DNA from: Bradyrhizobium altum
Lineage (GTDB): Bacteria > Pseudomonadota > Alphaproteobacteria > Rhizobiales > Xanthobacteraceae
Assembly (NCBI RefSeq): GCF_020889705.1
Contig: NZ_JACMYP010000033.1
Location: 1-48,840, forward strand
DNA length: 48,840 nucleotides
Direction: 5' to 3'
In this document: one piece after another, positions 23,129 through 32,011 of the stretch
Position numbering within the stretch: the first letter of the stretch is position 1
How the letters are laid out: each line of letters begins with the position of its first letter
Translations under genes and position numbers: made by a program
The notes under the pieces: model-generated
Seen by the model: the letters and a program-made list of their open reading frames with translations, nothing else
Database searches by the model: none
Told to the model about the DNA's origin: nothing

Positions 23129-24163
23129 ATGGGCGCGGGGTTGAAAATCTCGACCGGCATCATCGCCGCGGTGCTGGTCATCGCGGCGGTGGCTCAGGCA
23201 CGCAATGTGCTCGCCCCGCTCGCGGCTGCCCTGTTCATCATTGCGATTGTCTGGCCCGTTCAGGAGCGGATTCAGTTGTGGCTGCCGAAACTCCTCGCGC
23301 TCGCCGTTACCGTGATTGTTACTGTTGCAACCTGCGTCGCGTTTGCCTCGCTTGCAGCGTGGGGTTTCGGCCGCGTCGGGCGCTACCTGATTGTCGATGC
23401 AGACCGGTATCAGGCATTCTACGCCGCCGCGGTGACGTGGCTGGACGTCCATGGCGTCTCATTAGCCGGCCTTTGGGCGGAGCATTTCAATGTCGGCTGG
23501 TTGTTGCGCACCACGCAATATGTCACGGGCCGCGTAAATACGACCTTGAGTTTCTGGCTGATAGCGCTGGTCTATGTTGTGCTGGGGCTTCTCGAGATTG
23601 AGGACGCTGGTCGACGCATCCGGCGCTTGGAGAATCACAATGCTGCGCGCGTGCTGCTCGAAGGCAGCAAAGCGACAGCTGCCAAGTTCCGCAAATTTAT
23701 GCTGGTACGGACGCAGATGAGCGCGGTGACAGGTCTGTTGGTTGGCCTCTTCGCTGCCGCGACTGGACTGCCATTCGCATTCGAATGGGGCGTGATCGCT
23801 TTTGTCCTCAACTACATTCCCTTTATCGGCCCTTTCATCGCGACTCTATTCCCCACCCTGTTGTCAATGACGCAGTTCGAGAGGTGGCCCGCGGTATTTG
23901 GTGTCTTCGCCTGTCTCAACGTTATCCAATTCGTGGTCGGCAGCTATGTGGAGCCACGGGTGGCTGGCTCAACGTTGTCGATCTCGCCGTTTGTGGTGCT
24001 GTTTGCGATCTTCTTCTGGAGTTTCCTTTGGGGCCTGTTCGGGACCTTCATTGGCGTGCCGATCACGCTGGCCATCCTGACCTTCTGTGCCGAGTGTCCC
24101 TCGGCCCGCTGGATTGCCGATCTCTTCGGCGGATTGGACGAAGCTAAACCGGCAGCACTTTAG
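23129..24163 (+). CDS. AI-2E family transporter (PerM/TqsA type permease)
   Basis: 344 residues from ATG 23129. Seven or eight hydrophobic segments are visible, in the pattern of the AI-2E family: paired N-terminal helices, a long soluble loop (about 85-140), then a C-terminal cluster with the family signatures NYIPFIGPFIATLFP and VVGSYVEPRVAGSTLSISPFVVLF. Members export small molecules or ions; substrates range from autoinducer 2 to sodium, and none can be named here. The frame extends upstream to 22910 but that part lacks family similarity. The ribosome site is weak. Its end is convergent with the metallophosphoesterase and overlapped by that frame's aberrant tail. Confidence 0.85.
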   Translation: MGAGLKISTGIIAAVLVIAAVAQARNVLAPLAAALFIIAIVWPVQERIQLWLPKLLALAVTVIVTVATCVAFASLAAWGFGRVGRYLIVDADRYQAFYAAAVTWLDVHGVSLAGLWAEHFNVGWLLRTTQYVTGRVNTTLSFWLIALVYVVLGLLEIEDAGRRIRRLENHNAARVLLEGSKATAAKFRKFMLVRTQMSAVTGLLVGLFAAATGLPFAFEWGVIAFVLNYIPFIGPFIATLFPTLLSMTQFERWPAVFGVFACLNVIQFVVGSYVEPRVAGSTLSISPFVVLFAIFFWSFLWGLFGTFIGVPITLAILTFCAECPSARWIADLFGGLDEAKPAAL

Positions 24164-25900
24164 CTTTTGGGAATACCCACCCGCTCGGGCTCCATGAGGC
24201 AGAGCCTTCGGTCCGGCCCCACAGTCATTTGGTGGATATAAAAAATACGCGGCGTCGGCACCCATCACCGGCGACGGAGCCGAGACAATCTTCGACGCTC
24301 CACACGTACCGATCCAGTCAATATGGCGATGACCGTGCATCACAATCGAGCGGTCGGCAAAGGCCTGCAACCTGCGTACAAACCAGCTGCCGTTGATCAA
24401 GGCCGTTCCAATGCGCTCGGCAAACGTCTTCACCGGCATGGGATATTCCATCAAGTGATGGTGCAGTGCGATGATCCAGTGCGCGGTTGGAAAATGATGG
24501 ATCGCAGCGTCCAGTCGGCGCGTTTGTGCCTCGGACACCAATCCCAGGGCGTTGGTGAAGGAGAAATGAGTTTCAGCATTTGAGTTCAGAATGGCGATCC
24601 CGAGGCCGCCGTTTTGATCTGGCGGCAGGATCATCGGAAATTGATCGTCGAAAAGACCACGGAGCGCCGCTGCGCGGCGGATGCCACCGTGCTGCGCGAA
24701 TTGCGTTATCCGATCTCGGTGGGGCGCCAGTGCCTGGTTCAACGTCGCGGATGGTTTGCCGGAATTGTCGATGACACACACACGATCGCCCTGGACAGCC
24801 GCGATTGCCGACAGCGTACGCATCTGCCGCAACCGCTTGCCGGGGCTGAATGGTAGGTCGAGGCGCGCGGGATTTGCACGATCCACGACGTTCACGTCGT
24901 GGTTCCCCGGAAGCATAACGATGCGCGCAGCAAGCTCAGGATGACATGACAACGCATCAAGAAATTCGGCCCATTCGCTGGGGCGGCCAGCATCCGTCAT
25001 ATCGCCAGTAATCAGCACATGGTCAAGCGGGTCGGTGGTGTGAATTTCGGCAAGGCGTGCGAGGACGCGATTGAAACGTCCATTTCCACTCGGACCGACC
25101 GTCCCGCTTTCGATGCGGAAGCCGTATCGCTCACCGACCACGTGGAGATCAGACAAGTGCGCAACGCGCCAGAGGCTGCCTTCGGACGGCGCGGTACCGA
25201 ACGTGGCGAGGTCGACCGGCTGATCCATGCTGGCGTCGGCAATGCTCCAGGCCAGCGATGCAACTGCAAGATAACCCGACATCAGCACCACGGCGTTCGC
25301 AGACGTCGGCACCACAAGATGATGGACCAGGGCAAAGTCATTCAAGCCGGCAGTCCATTGCGAAGCCGGCCAGGCAAGGACCGCGATCAGCGTCGCGCCT
25401 GCGGAGACAAGTATGCCGGCGCCGACCGAGCAATTGCGACGCAGCCGCATGCGAGCGGCAGGAGTTACGTCGGTGCGCCGGATCCGCTCCGCCAGATGGC
25501 CTAACGCCTCGCGCGCGAAAGCGTAACTCGGTTGGACTGCGAGAGCGTTCAGTGACCAGAAATTCGTTTCCGCGATTTGAATCAGCGGCCGTCCTCCAAA
25601 CCATCCCAACGCTGCGATCGCAACCAGCGCGAGTGCGGCACCCATCTCGGTCAGATCAAGAGCATGTTGGGAAAGGCTTGAAATCCAGGCGGACGCTACC
25701 AACGGCGCGAGCCCGAGCAGAACGCCCGGAAGCAGAAGCGAAACCGTCCAGGCGAATAGCAGTTTCGCAGGACTTATCTCGACGAGAAGGCTGCCTACGA
25801 TTGCCAGCAACGAACGCTGTTCGGGACTAGCGGCATTGTCCTCAAAATCGCCACGGCGGGGATCGAGTAGCACGCGGACGTCCTCCATTGTGCGGCGCAT
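23969..25900 (-). CDS. Membrane metallophosphoesterase with replaced C-terminus
   Basis: 643 codons. The N-terminal 220 residues have several hydrophobic segments, then a calcineurin-like phosphoesterase domain with all metal motifs: DLH (251-253), GDMTD (299-303), GNHD (332-335), a histidine run ALHHHL and GHRH. Similarity ends at about codon 548, near 24255, after SAPSPVMGA. The remaining 95 codons are Lys/Gln/Arg-rich and run antisense into the AI-2E gene, which is not how such enzymes end. I infer that a deletion or insertion near 24250 removed the native end. All catalytic residues remain, so activity is possible. ATG 25900 and 25888 are both candidate starts, neither with a good ribosome site. 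Confidence 0.7.
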   Translation of the reverse strand: MRRTMEDVRVLLDPRRGDFEDNAASPEQRSLLAIVGSLLVEISPAKLLFAWTVSLLLPGVLLGLAPLVASAWISSLSQHALDLTEMGAALALVAIAALGWFGGRPLIQIAETNFWSLNALAVQPSYAFAREALGHLAERIRRTDVTPAARMRLRRNCSVGAGILVSAGATLIAVLAWPASQWTAGLNDFALVHHLVVPTSANAVVLMSGYLAVASLAWSIADASMDQPVDLATFGTAPSEGSLWRVAHLSDLHVVGERYGFRIESGTVGPSGNGRFNRVLARLAEIHTTDPLDHVLITGDMTDAGRPSEWAEFLDALSCHPELAARIVMLPGNHDVNVVDRANPARLDLPFSPGKRLRQMRTLSAIAAVQGDRVCVIDNSGKPSATLNQALAPHRDRITQFAQHGGIRRAAALRGLFDDQFPMILPPDQNGGLGIAILNSNAETHFSFTNALGLVSEAQTRRLDAAIHHFPTAHWIIALHHHLMEYPMPVKTFAERIGTALINGSWFVRRLQAFADRSIVMHGHRHIDWIGTCGASKIVSAPSPVMGADAAYFLYPPNDCGAGPKALPHGARAGGYSQKLKCCRFSFVQSAEEIGNPAGRGTLGTEGQDGQRDRHANEGPEQAPKETPEEDRKQHHKRRDRQR

Positions 25901-26011
25901 TTTGCCACAAACTGTTCCAGATCAACATACGTGCTGCAAACCCTGACAGGTTGTGTCGTTGTCACTATGTTTACTTGGGGATGTACTCCCGGCCCAGACC
26001 AGAGGGCCCAG

Positions 26012-26063
26012 GACGACCAGATGTGGTCGTCTCAGTGCAACCAAATGTGGTCGTCTCAGCGCG
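26012..26063. promoter_or_regulatory. Operator-like palindrome and direct repeat upstream of the MFS remnant
   Basis: GACGACCA-GATG-TGGTCGTC (26012-26031) is a perfect eight-base inverted repeat. The right half recurs in a 22-base imperfect direct repeat (26018-26039 and 26042-26063, period 24), so the motif TGGTCGTC appears twice and its inverse once. It lies upstream of a good ribosome site (AAGGAGAGCCA before ATG 26129). This is a plausible binding site for a TetR-type repressor of the exporter operon; no such regulator remains nearby. Confidence 0.45.
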
Positions 26064-26128
26064 AATGTGTTTCCAAATGCTTGCCGGTCGGCGGCGGTGC
26101 CGGCGGCCGAGTAAGAGAAGGAGAGCCA

Positions 26129-27422
26129 ATGGGTCTACCTTCCGTGACGAGACAAATGGAACCGCCTTACGGGGCCGGCAGCAGGCGACGGCGCTTGGCG
26201 CGCTCGGGTCGGCTCGCGCCGCCGCGGGCGTGCTCGCCTTCATCATCGGCGGCATCTTAGGCACTTACATTGGCTGGCGGCCGGTCTTCGGCATCCTCAT
26301 CGCGGTGTCCGCCATAGTTTTCATGCTCAGCTTTCGCCTCAAGCTCGACCAGGGCCGTCCTGAGGTCACCATCGATGCTGTCGGCGTGCTGCTCGCCGCC
26401 GGCGCCATCATCTGCATCAGATTCGGCTTCAACAATCTAAACGGATGGGGCCTGGCGGTGGCCACTGCGAATGCGCCTTTCAGCGTTCTCGGAGCGTCGC
26501 CGGCACCATCTTGATCATAATCGGCATCGTCCTCGGACAGGCGTTCTTTCTGTGGACTCATAGGCGCGAACGGGCCGGCAGGACGCCGCTGCTTCCGCTT
26601 CAGGTCATCGACTCTCCGGAGGAGCGTGCGGCCGTGTACGCCATGTTCGCGGTCGTCGCACTCGAGGCGGCGCTCAACTTTTCGGTCCCGCTCTACATAC
26701 AGATCGTGCAAGGTCGCAGCCCCATCGCGACGGCAGTCGCCATGATGCCTTTCAACTTAACGGTATTCTTCGCCGCCATGCTGGTTGTGCGCTTCTATGA
26801 GAGGCTGACGCCCCGCCAGATTGGGCGATACGGCTTCACCCTCTGCACGGCCGCCCTGCTCTGGCTCGCCTTCGTCGTGAGAAACGACTGGAGCGAGTTC
26901 GCCGTGTTGCTCGGCCTCGTCCTTTTCGGCATCGGCCAGGGCGCCCTCGTCACGCTGTTGTTCAACGTGCTGGTCACCGCATCTCCCAAGGGAGTTGCGG
27001 GCGACGTCGGGTCACTGCGCGGAACCGCCAACAATTTGGCCGCCGCGGTCGGCACAGCGGTCGCCGGCGCGCTGATGGTCGGGGTCCTGAGCGTCATCGC
27101 GCTCGCAGGCATCGCGGCGAGCCCCAAGCTGACGCCCGAGCTTCAAGCGCAGGTCGACCTCGACAACATCAACTTCGTCAGCAACGAGCGGCTGCAGACC
27201 GTTCTCGCCAGCACGAGTGCCTCCCCCGCTCAGGTCGCCGAAGCCGTCCGCGTCAACAGCGAGGCGCGGCTGCGCGCCCTCAAGATCGGACTTCTGCTGA
27301 TGGCGGGTCTGGCGCTCCTGGCTATCATCCCGGCCGGCAGGCTGCCGGACTTCCGGCCGGGAGAGATCCCGAGTGACGAAGTCGAGGACCAGAGCAATTC
27401 GAGCAAGACGAGGGCGACATGA
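26129..27422 (+). pseudogene. MFS multidrug exporter (DHA2/EmrB type), deleted and frameshifted
   Basis: A good ribosome site and an ATG at 26129 are followed by only a few plausible codons. Exporter similarity begins abruptly at about 26179 in another frame (QQATALGALGSARAAAGVLAF...GWRPVFG), so the first four or so membrane helices are missing. At about 26495-26514 a second frameshift occurs: the first frame ends at TGA (26514) while similarity continues in the next frame (TILIIIGIVLGQAFFLW) to 27422, through the last helices of a 14-helix exporter. With one large deletion and two frame breaks it cannot make a working pump. Its stop overlaps the hdeD-like start (ATGA). Confidence 0.8.
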
Positions 27423-27979
27423 CTGCATACGACAGCTCCGCCATGCGGATGACCCGACTGCAGGCCCCTCCGTTCTGGGTCTGCCTCCTGCTCGGGATCG
27501 CCATGATTATTGCTGGCTTCATGGTGCTCGGCGACGTCGTCTTCTTCGCGGTGATCAGTACCATCTTCATTGGCTGGATGGCCATCTTCGCGGGTGGCTT
27601 CGAAATCATCCATGCCTTCTGGACTAAAGGCTGGGGAGGCCTTGTGTGGCAGCTAGTGCTCGGCGCGATTTACCTCACCTTCGGCGTCGTGCTGGTCACG
27701 CAGCCGCTTACCAGCGCGCTCATCCTCACCTACGTCCTCGGCCTTCTGCTGCTGATCTCTGGAATCGTCCGCGTTCTGGTCGGAGTCAGCCTCTGGAAAC
27801 AGGCACGCTGGCTGATGCTAATCTCCGGGCTCTTCGGCATCATGGCGGGCCTCGTCGTCCTGACAGGATTCCCGGCCACCGGACTTTGGGTGCTCGGGAT
27901 GCTGCTCGGCGTCGACCTCCTCTCGCATGGCATCGGTTGGCTCGCCTTCGCACGGCAGCCGGCCGCCAAGGTCGCCTAA
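27419..27979 (+). CDS. HdeD-family acid-resistance-type membrane protein (DUF308)
   Basis: 186 residues with six regularly spaced hydrophobic segments, the pattern of the HdeD/DUF308 family: WVCLLLGIAMIIAGFMVLG, IGWMAIFAGGFEIIHAFW, LVLGAIYLTFGVVLV and so on. HdeD itself lies in the acid-fitness island of Escherichia coli and acts in the inner membrane. The ATG at 27419 overlaps the stop of the exporter remnant as ATGA, so the gene was translated together with it, and the amidohydrolase gene follows two bases after its stop. It is the only gene of this three-gene operon with an intact frame. Confidence 0.85.
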   Translation: MTAYDSSAMRMTRLQAPPFWVCLLLGIAMIIAGFMVLGDVVFFAVISTIFIGWMAIFAGGFEIIHAFWTKGWGGLVWQLVLGAIYLTFGVVLVTQPLTSALILTYVLGLLLLISGIVRVLVGVSLWKQARWLMLISGLFGIMAGLVVLTGFPATGLWVLGMLLGVDLLSHGIGWLAFARQPAAKVA

Positions 27980-27980
27980 A

Positions 27981-29329
27981 GTGAACATCAGAACCATAAT
28001 GATTGGCGCGTTTTTGACGGCGTCACTTTTCTTTTCCGCCGGCGCGCGAGCGCAAGACACGCCGGCAAATTCGATTCTCATAAAGAATGTTCGGATCTTC
28101 GACGGCAAGGGCGGCCCGCTGTCTCCGCCCTCCAACGTCATGATCAAGGGTAACCTCATCGACGGCATCGCTATGGCCCCCATGGCCGCCCATGACGGGG
28201 GGACGGTCATCGAGCGTGAGGGCCGAACTCTGATACCCGGCTTGATCGATGCGCATTGGCATTCAATGCTGATCCGGCCAAGTCCGGCGGAGTCCATTTT
28301 CGGCGACGTCGGCTACAACAACATCGCGGCCGCAGCAGAAGCGACAGATACCCTTATGCGCGGATTCACGACCGTGCGAGATGTCGGCTGGCCGGTGTTC
28401 GGGCTGAAGGCCGCCATCGACGGGGGGCTGGTGCCGGGACCTCGCATCTATCCTTCCGGCGCCATCATCACGGTTACCAGTGGCCACGGCGACTTCCGCC
28501 AACTGTCTGAGCTGCCCCGAACGATCGGCGGCATGCTGAGCCGCATGGAGCAGATCGGTGGCAGCGTGGTCGCCGACAGCCCGGACGCGGTACGGGTCCG
28601 CGTCCGCGAGCAGCTCATGCAAGGCGCGTCCCAAATCAAACTGACCGCCGGCGGAGGGGTATCGTCGCCCTTCAGCCCGATCGATGTCTCGACCTTCACA
28701 AAAGCCGAGCTGCGCGCCGCGGTTGAGGCGGCGGACAACTGGGGCACCTACGTCACTGTGCATGCCTTCACCCCCGCAGCGATCCAGCTGTCGATCGCCG
28801 CCGGCGTCAAATGCATCGAACACGGTTTCTTGATGGACGATGCGACGGCGAAACTGATGTCGGAAAAAGGAATCTTGCTCAGCACGCAACCGCTTCCGGA
28901 AGCCCTGAGGCAAGGCTTTCCGGTGGGCACCGTTCAGCGGGAGAAGGCAGACGAGGTCTGGCCTGGCATCGCCCGAACCTATGAGCTAGCCAAGAAATAT
29001 AAGCTCAAGACGGCGTGGGGTACCGACGTTCTGTTCTCGCAGGCTCTAGCGAAGCAACAAGGAGCTATCCTCGCCTCTCTGACGCGCTGTACACTCCGTC
29101 GGAGGCGCTCGCCATGGCGACCGGCACTAATGCCGAGTTGCTGGCGCTCTCCGGAAAGCGCAGTCCCTATCGCGGAAAGCTGGGCGTCATCGAAGCGGGC
29201 GCGCTTGCGGATATTATTTTGGTCGACGGAAACCCGCTGGAAAACATCGGCCTGATCGCCGATCCTGATAAGAACTTTAAGGTCATTATCAAAGACGGAA
29301 AGCTCTACAAGAACACGTTGGGCTCCTGA
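27981..29329 (+). pseudogene. Secreted amidohydrolase, frameshifted near the C-terminus
   Basis: GTG at 27981 begins a signal peptide (MIGAFLTASLFFSAGARA, cut before QDT), then an amidohydrolase of the imidazolonepropionase-like group. Metal ligands are visible: HWH in GLIDAHWHSM, the Lys of QIKLTAGGGV, the His of VHAF and IEHG, and the Asp of WGTDVL. At about 29070-29090 the frame breaks: the first frame turns Arg/Trp-rich and runs on to 29255, whereas the family end (LYTPSEALAMATGTNAELLALSG...ADIILVDGNPLENI) continues in another frame to 29329. A single indel would restore it. It may be inactive, or the indel may be a sequencing error. Confidence 0.8.
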
Positions 29330-29418
29330 TCGACACGCGTCTCCGCGCCGTGGGCGAAACCGCAGCTTCCTTCGACCAGATTTCAGAAAGCTAAGTTGTT
29401 TCAGCACGGTTGACAGGA

Positions 29419-29432
29419 CACCCCTTCCGCCA
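29419..29432 (+). repeat. Attachment core 3 (right end of element 2)
   Basis: CACCCCTTCCGCCA, third copy of the tRNA-Ser 3' end. CGGTTGACA lies just left of it (29407-29415), as at the second copy but with a five-base insertion between. It marks the far end of the island cluster. Confidence 0.8.
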
Positions 29433-29452
29433 AATCACTGCGTGCCGCCGCT

Positions 29453-29800
29453 TTGCGATGTGGCGTATGCCGCAACGGTGAACCCTTCGGCTTTCTCTCC
29501 ATCGCAGCATTGGCATGCTGCGCAATGGTGTGGCTGGGCGCCAACATGGAACGGACAGAACTGCTCCGTCCGTTCATATGGCCGGGACGCAGATGCTATT
29601 CGCTCTATCTATTCCATATGCTCGTCTACGATGTGTTCTTTGACTTCGGCCGTTCGCTTGCCGGTTGCCTTGCACTTCCGGTTGTCTGCCTCTTGGCGGA
29701 GATCACCTGGCGCACGATCGAGTCCCCGCTGATCGGCTATGCAAGGAGACGATTTGCGAGAGCCGGGCCAGTGACGATCAGGGTCGTTGGTGTCGTTTAG
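29453..29800 (+). pseudogene. Acyltransferase-3 family C-terminal remnant
   Basis: The frame reads FLSIAALACCAMVWLGANMERT...FIWPGRRCYSLYLFHMLVYDVFF...LAEITWRTIESPLIGYARRRF, the last three or so membrane helices and the closing ESPLI motif of OafA/YrhL-type O-acyltransferases that modify surface sugars. The N-terminal two thirds are absent and the fragment begins within 20 bases of the third attachment core. It may be the outer end of a further island or a chromosomal gene cut by insertion. No intact start or ribosome site was found. Confidence 0.7.
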
Positions 29801-29958
29801 AGCAAATGCAAGGGGGGTAACCGGAGCAGCGGTATGCTGACTGGCTGGGAGCACATCTTGGTGCCGCGGTTGAAATCTCCCGCCGGAACAGACAATTAAC
29901 GAATCAGCTCAAATAATAGGATCATTGCTAGGCTGGCGCTCGGCACCAAGAGGCTGAA

Positions 29959-30246
29959 ATGAACTGGGTCAAGGCACTGCTGCTGCTCTCCGTGCTGCTC
30001 CTTGGATGCGCCGACCTCGCGACCACCAACAGGATCTTGGAGCTCGGGTTCGGCGAGGCGAACCCGTTCATGGAGATGGCCCAGACCTGGTTCGGCGCTT
30101 GGTGGCTGATCCCGAAATTGGGTTTGACGTTCCTCGTCATCGGGTTGCTTTGGCGCAGCCAAAGCCTTTCCAGGATCGCTCTTGTGGTGGCGTTTTGCTC
30201 AACGCCTGTCATCAACAACCTCGTCATTATCGCGGGCGCGAGCTGA
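29959..30246 (+). CDS. DUF5658 family small membrane protein
   Basis: 95 residues with three hydrophobic helices. The pattern DLATTNRILELGFGEANPFM, with Asp-Thr-Thr and Glu-Ala-Asn-Pro in and after the first helix, is the signature of DUF5658-type proteins. AAGAGG lies six bases before the ATG at 29959. The biochemical role of the family is not known to me. No obvious operon partner. Confidence 0.7.
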   Translation: MNWVKALLLLSVLLLGCADLATTNRILELGFGEANPFMEMAQTWFGAWWLIPKLGLTFLVIGLLWRSQSLSRIALVVAFCSTPVINNLVIIAGAS

Positions 30247-30387
30247 ACCTACACTGGTTGAGATATGGCGACGTGAGCGTCCTGCTCGTTTGCTGCGAGC
30301 AGGCATGACCCGATCAACGTCCGAACCCTCTGCCGCCTAACCAGCGCCATTGCTGCCCTGCCCCCACGCATGCGATCGGGCACGCAG

Positions 30388-31308
30388 TCAGGTCTGCCGG
30401 ATGAACTCCGCGATCAGGCCGCCGATTTCCTCCGGGGCATCCTCAAGACAGTAATGCCCGACGCCGGCAAGACGCCTGACCGGTGCCGCCGGGAAGATCG
30501 CGGAAAACAGCGGCAGGAAATGCTCTGCGCCCAGCGTGCGATCCGCCTCGCCCCAGATGGCGAGCGCCGGCTTGCTGCGGATCGCCCGGTCGGCGGTGGG
30601 ATCCGGCGCGTCGAACCTGTGCGCACCGGTCGCAAAGCCCCTGGCCCATCCGATCGCACCGAGGCAGTCGGCCGGACGTGCGAAGGGGGCGCCGTAGGCG
30701 GCGAGCCAGGCGTCGGTGATGACGGCGTTGTTCTCGAAGCCGTTGAGCTTGAGCGTGCTCAGGATGTTGAAGCCGAGTTGGCCGAGCACCGGCTCGAGCT
30801 CCCCGTTCGCCTCGGCCTTTGCGATCCATTGAAACCAGGGCGAGGCCAGCGCATTGGCGGTGACGCGCTCGAACAGATCGCTCTGCCCGAACGGCGTCGG
30901 CCCGTTGGCCGAGATGATGCGGCGGATGCGATCAGGATGCCTGGCCGCCAACCCCATGCCGACGGGGCCGCCGAAGTCATGCATCATGAGCGTGATGTCG
31001 GTGAGATCGAGCGCAAGGACCAGCGCTTCGAGATTGTCGACATGGTCCTGCAGCCAATAGCTGCGCTGCGCCGGGGTTGCGCTCTTGCCGAACCCCATGT
31101 GATCCGGAACGACCACGCGGTGCGTCGCGCTGAGGGCCGGCACCAGACGGCGAAACAGATAGCCCCAGGTCGGTTCGCCATGAAGGCAGAGCACCACCTC
31201 GCCGTCTCGCGGGCCTTCGTCGACATAATGCATCCGGAAACCTGGAGCCGCGCTGAAATGCGGCGTGAACGGAAAGGTGCCGTCGAAGGTGGCGTCGGGC
31301 TGGATCAT
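30388..31308 (-). CDS. Alpha/beta hydrolase, haloalkane-dehalogenase-like
   Basis: 306 residues. Motifs: oxyanion HGEPTW (43-48), DHMGFGKS, nucleophile Asp in MHDFGGP (D111), and late His in GVGHYCLED. HGEPTW with an Asp nucleophile is typical of haloalkane dehalogenases, but the Trp that normally follows the nucleophile (HDWGG) and helps hold the halide is Phe here. It may be a dehalogenase with altered specificity or a related hydrolase. ATG 31308 follows GAGG by seven bases. It is transcribed divergently from an HxlR regulator, with two operator-like repeats between them, so its expression probably responds to a ligand of that regulator. Confidence 0.8.
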   Translation of the reverse strand: MIQPDATFDGTFPFTPHFSAAPGFRMHYVDEGPRDGEVVLCLHGEPTWGYLFRRLVPALSATHRVVVPDHMGFGKSATPAQRSYWLQDHVDNLEALVLALDLTDITLMMHDFGGPVGMGLAARHPDRIRRIISANGPTPFGQSDLFERVTANALASPWFQWIAKAEANGELEPVLGQLGFNILSTLKLNGFENNAVITDAWLAAYGAPFARPADCLGAIGWARGFATGAHRFDAPDPTADRAIRSKPALAIWGEADRTLGAEHFLPLFSAIFPAAPVRRLAGVGHYCLEDAPEEIGGLIAEFIRQT

Positions 31309-31322
31309 GGCTTGGCCTCGGA

Positions 31323-31374
31323 TGGTTTTAGATTGAAACCACCGTCTATCGCTTGTGGTTTTACTTTGCAACCG
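31323..31374. promoter_or_regulatory. Two 19-base operator-like repeats between hydrolase and HxlR gene
   Basis: TGGTTTTAGATTGAAACCA (31323-31341) and TGGTTTTACTTTGCAACCG (31356-31374) match at 15 of 19 positions and each is a partial palindrome (TGGTTT/AAACCA in the first). Their starts are 33 bases apart, about three helical turns, so two regulator dimers could sit on one face of the DNA. Position and symmetry fit binding by the adjacent HxlR protein. Confidence 0.6.
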
Positions 31375-31455
31375 ATATATCGAGATCCCGACGGGGCGGT
31401 CTTTCGGGCCGCGAACCGATCAGAATATGGATTGAGGAGCGTCAGGCGGACCACA

Positions 31456-31926
31456 ATGGCGAAGCGAGTGAGCCACAGGGAGTCGATGTGCGGCGTGGCC
31501 CGGCCGCTGGATGCGATCGGAGACTGGTGGTCGCTGTTGATCGTCCGCGATGCATTCGACGGGCTGCGCCGGTTCGGCGAATTTCAGAAGAGCCTTGGGC
31601 TTGCCAAGAACATCCTCTCCGCCCGGCTCCGTAATCTGCTGGCGCACGGAATCATGGAGACCGTGCCTGCTGCGGACGGCAGCCCGTATCAGGAATATGT
31701 GCTGACCGAAAAGGGACGCGGGCTCTTTCCACTCCTTGTCGCGCTCCGGCAGTGGGGTGAGGATTTCTTCTTCGAGCCCGACGAAGCGCATGTGCTGCTG
31801 GTTGATCGAAAGAATGGACTGCCGGTGCGCCGCCTCGAGCTGAGAGCGCAGGACGGACGCGTCGTTGGTGCAGAAGACACCATGGTGCGGCTGCCGCGCG
31901 CTTCACATGAGAACGGCAGCGCGTGA
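31456..31926 (+). CDS. HxlR-family transcriptional regulator
   Basis: 156 residues. The winged helix-turn-helix of the HxlR family spans residues 10-100: CGVARPLDAIGDWWSLLIVRDAFDGLRRFGEFQKSLGLAKNILSARLRNLLAHGIME, then YVLTEKGRGLFPLL. The N-terminal Cys before VARPLD is the redox-active position in some members. A C-terminal extension of about 50 residues (VDRKNGLPVRRLELRAQDG) is typical of the longer subgroup. It most likely represses itself and the divergent dehalogenase-like gene. The ribosome site is weak (GGCGGA). Confidence 0.88.
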   Translation: MAKRVSHRESMCGVARPLDAIGDWWSLLIVRDAFDGLRRFGEFQKSLGLAKNILSARLRNLLAHGIMETVPAADGSPYQEYVLTEKGRGLFPLLVALRQWGEDFFFEPDEAHVLLVDRKNGLPVRRLELRAQDGRVVGAEDTMVRLPRASHENGSA

Positions 31927-32011
31927 GACGCGCGTGCGCCATGCGGGACCGCTGTCAGCAACTGGATCTTAACCCTCCTTGCCGCAGCATCCGCGCGTGG
32001 AGGTTCGACCA

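Larger units (their letters stand above)
22346..29432 (+). mobile_element. Degraded genomic island, element 2
   Basis: About 7.1 kb between the second and third copies of the tRNA-Ser 3' core. A truncated integrase lies at its left end, in the same orientation as that of element 1. Several genes inside are broken: integrase, MFS exporter, metallophosphoesterase end, amidohydrolase. It looks like an older island that was displaced from the tRNA when element 1 inserted. Confidence 0.7.

Noticed and set aside
22682..23452. 256-codon minus-strand frame opposite the permease start
   Set aside because: Half of it is antisense to clear permease sequence and the rest is low-complexity, without motif or ribosome site.
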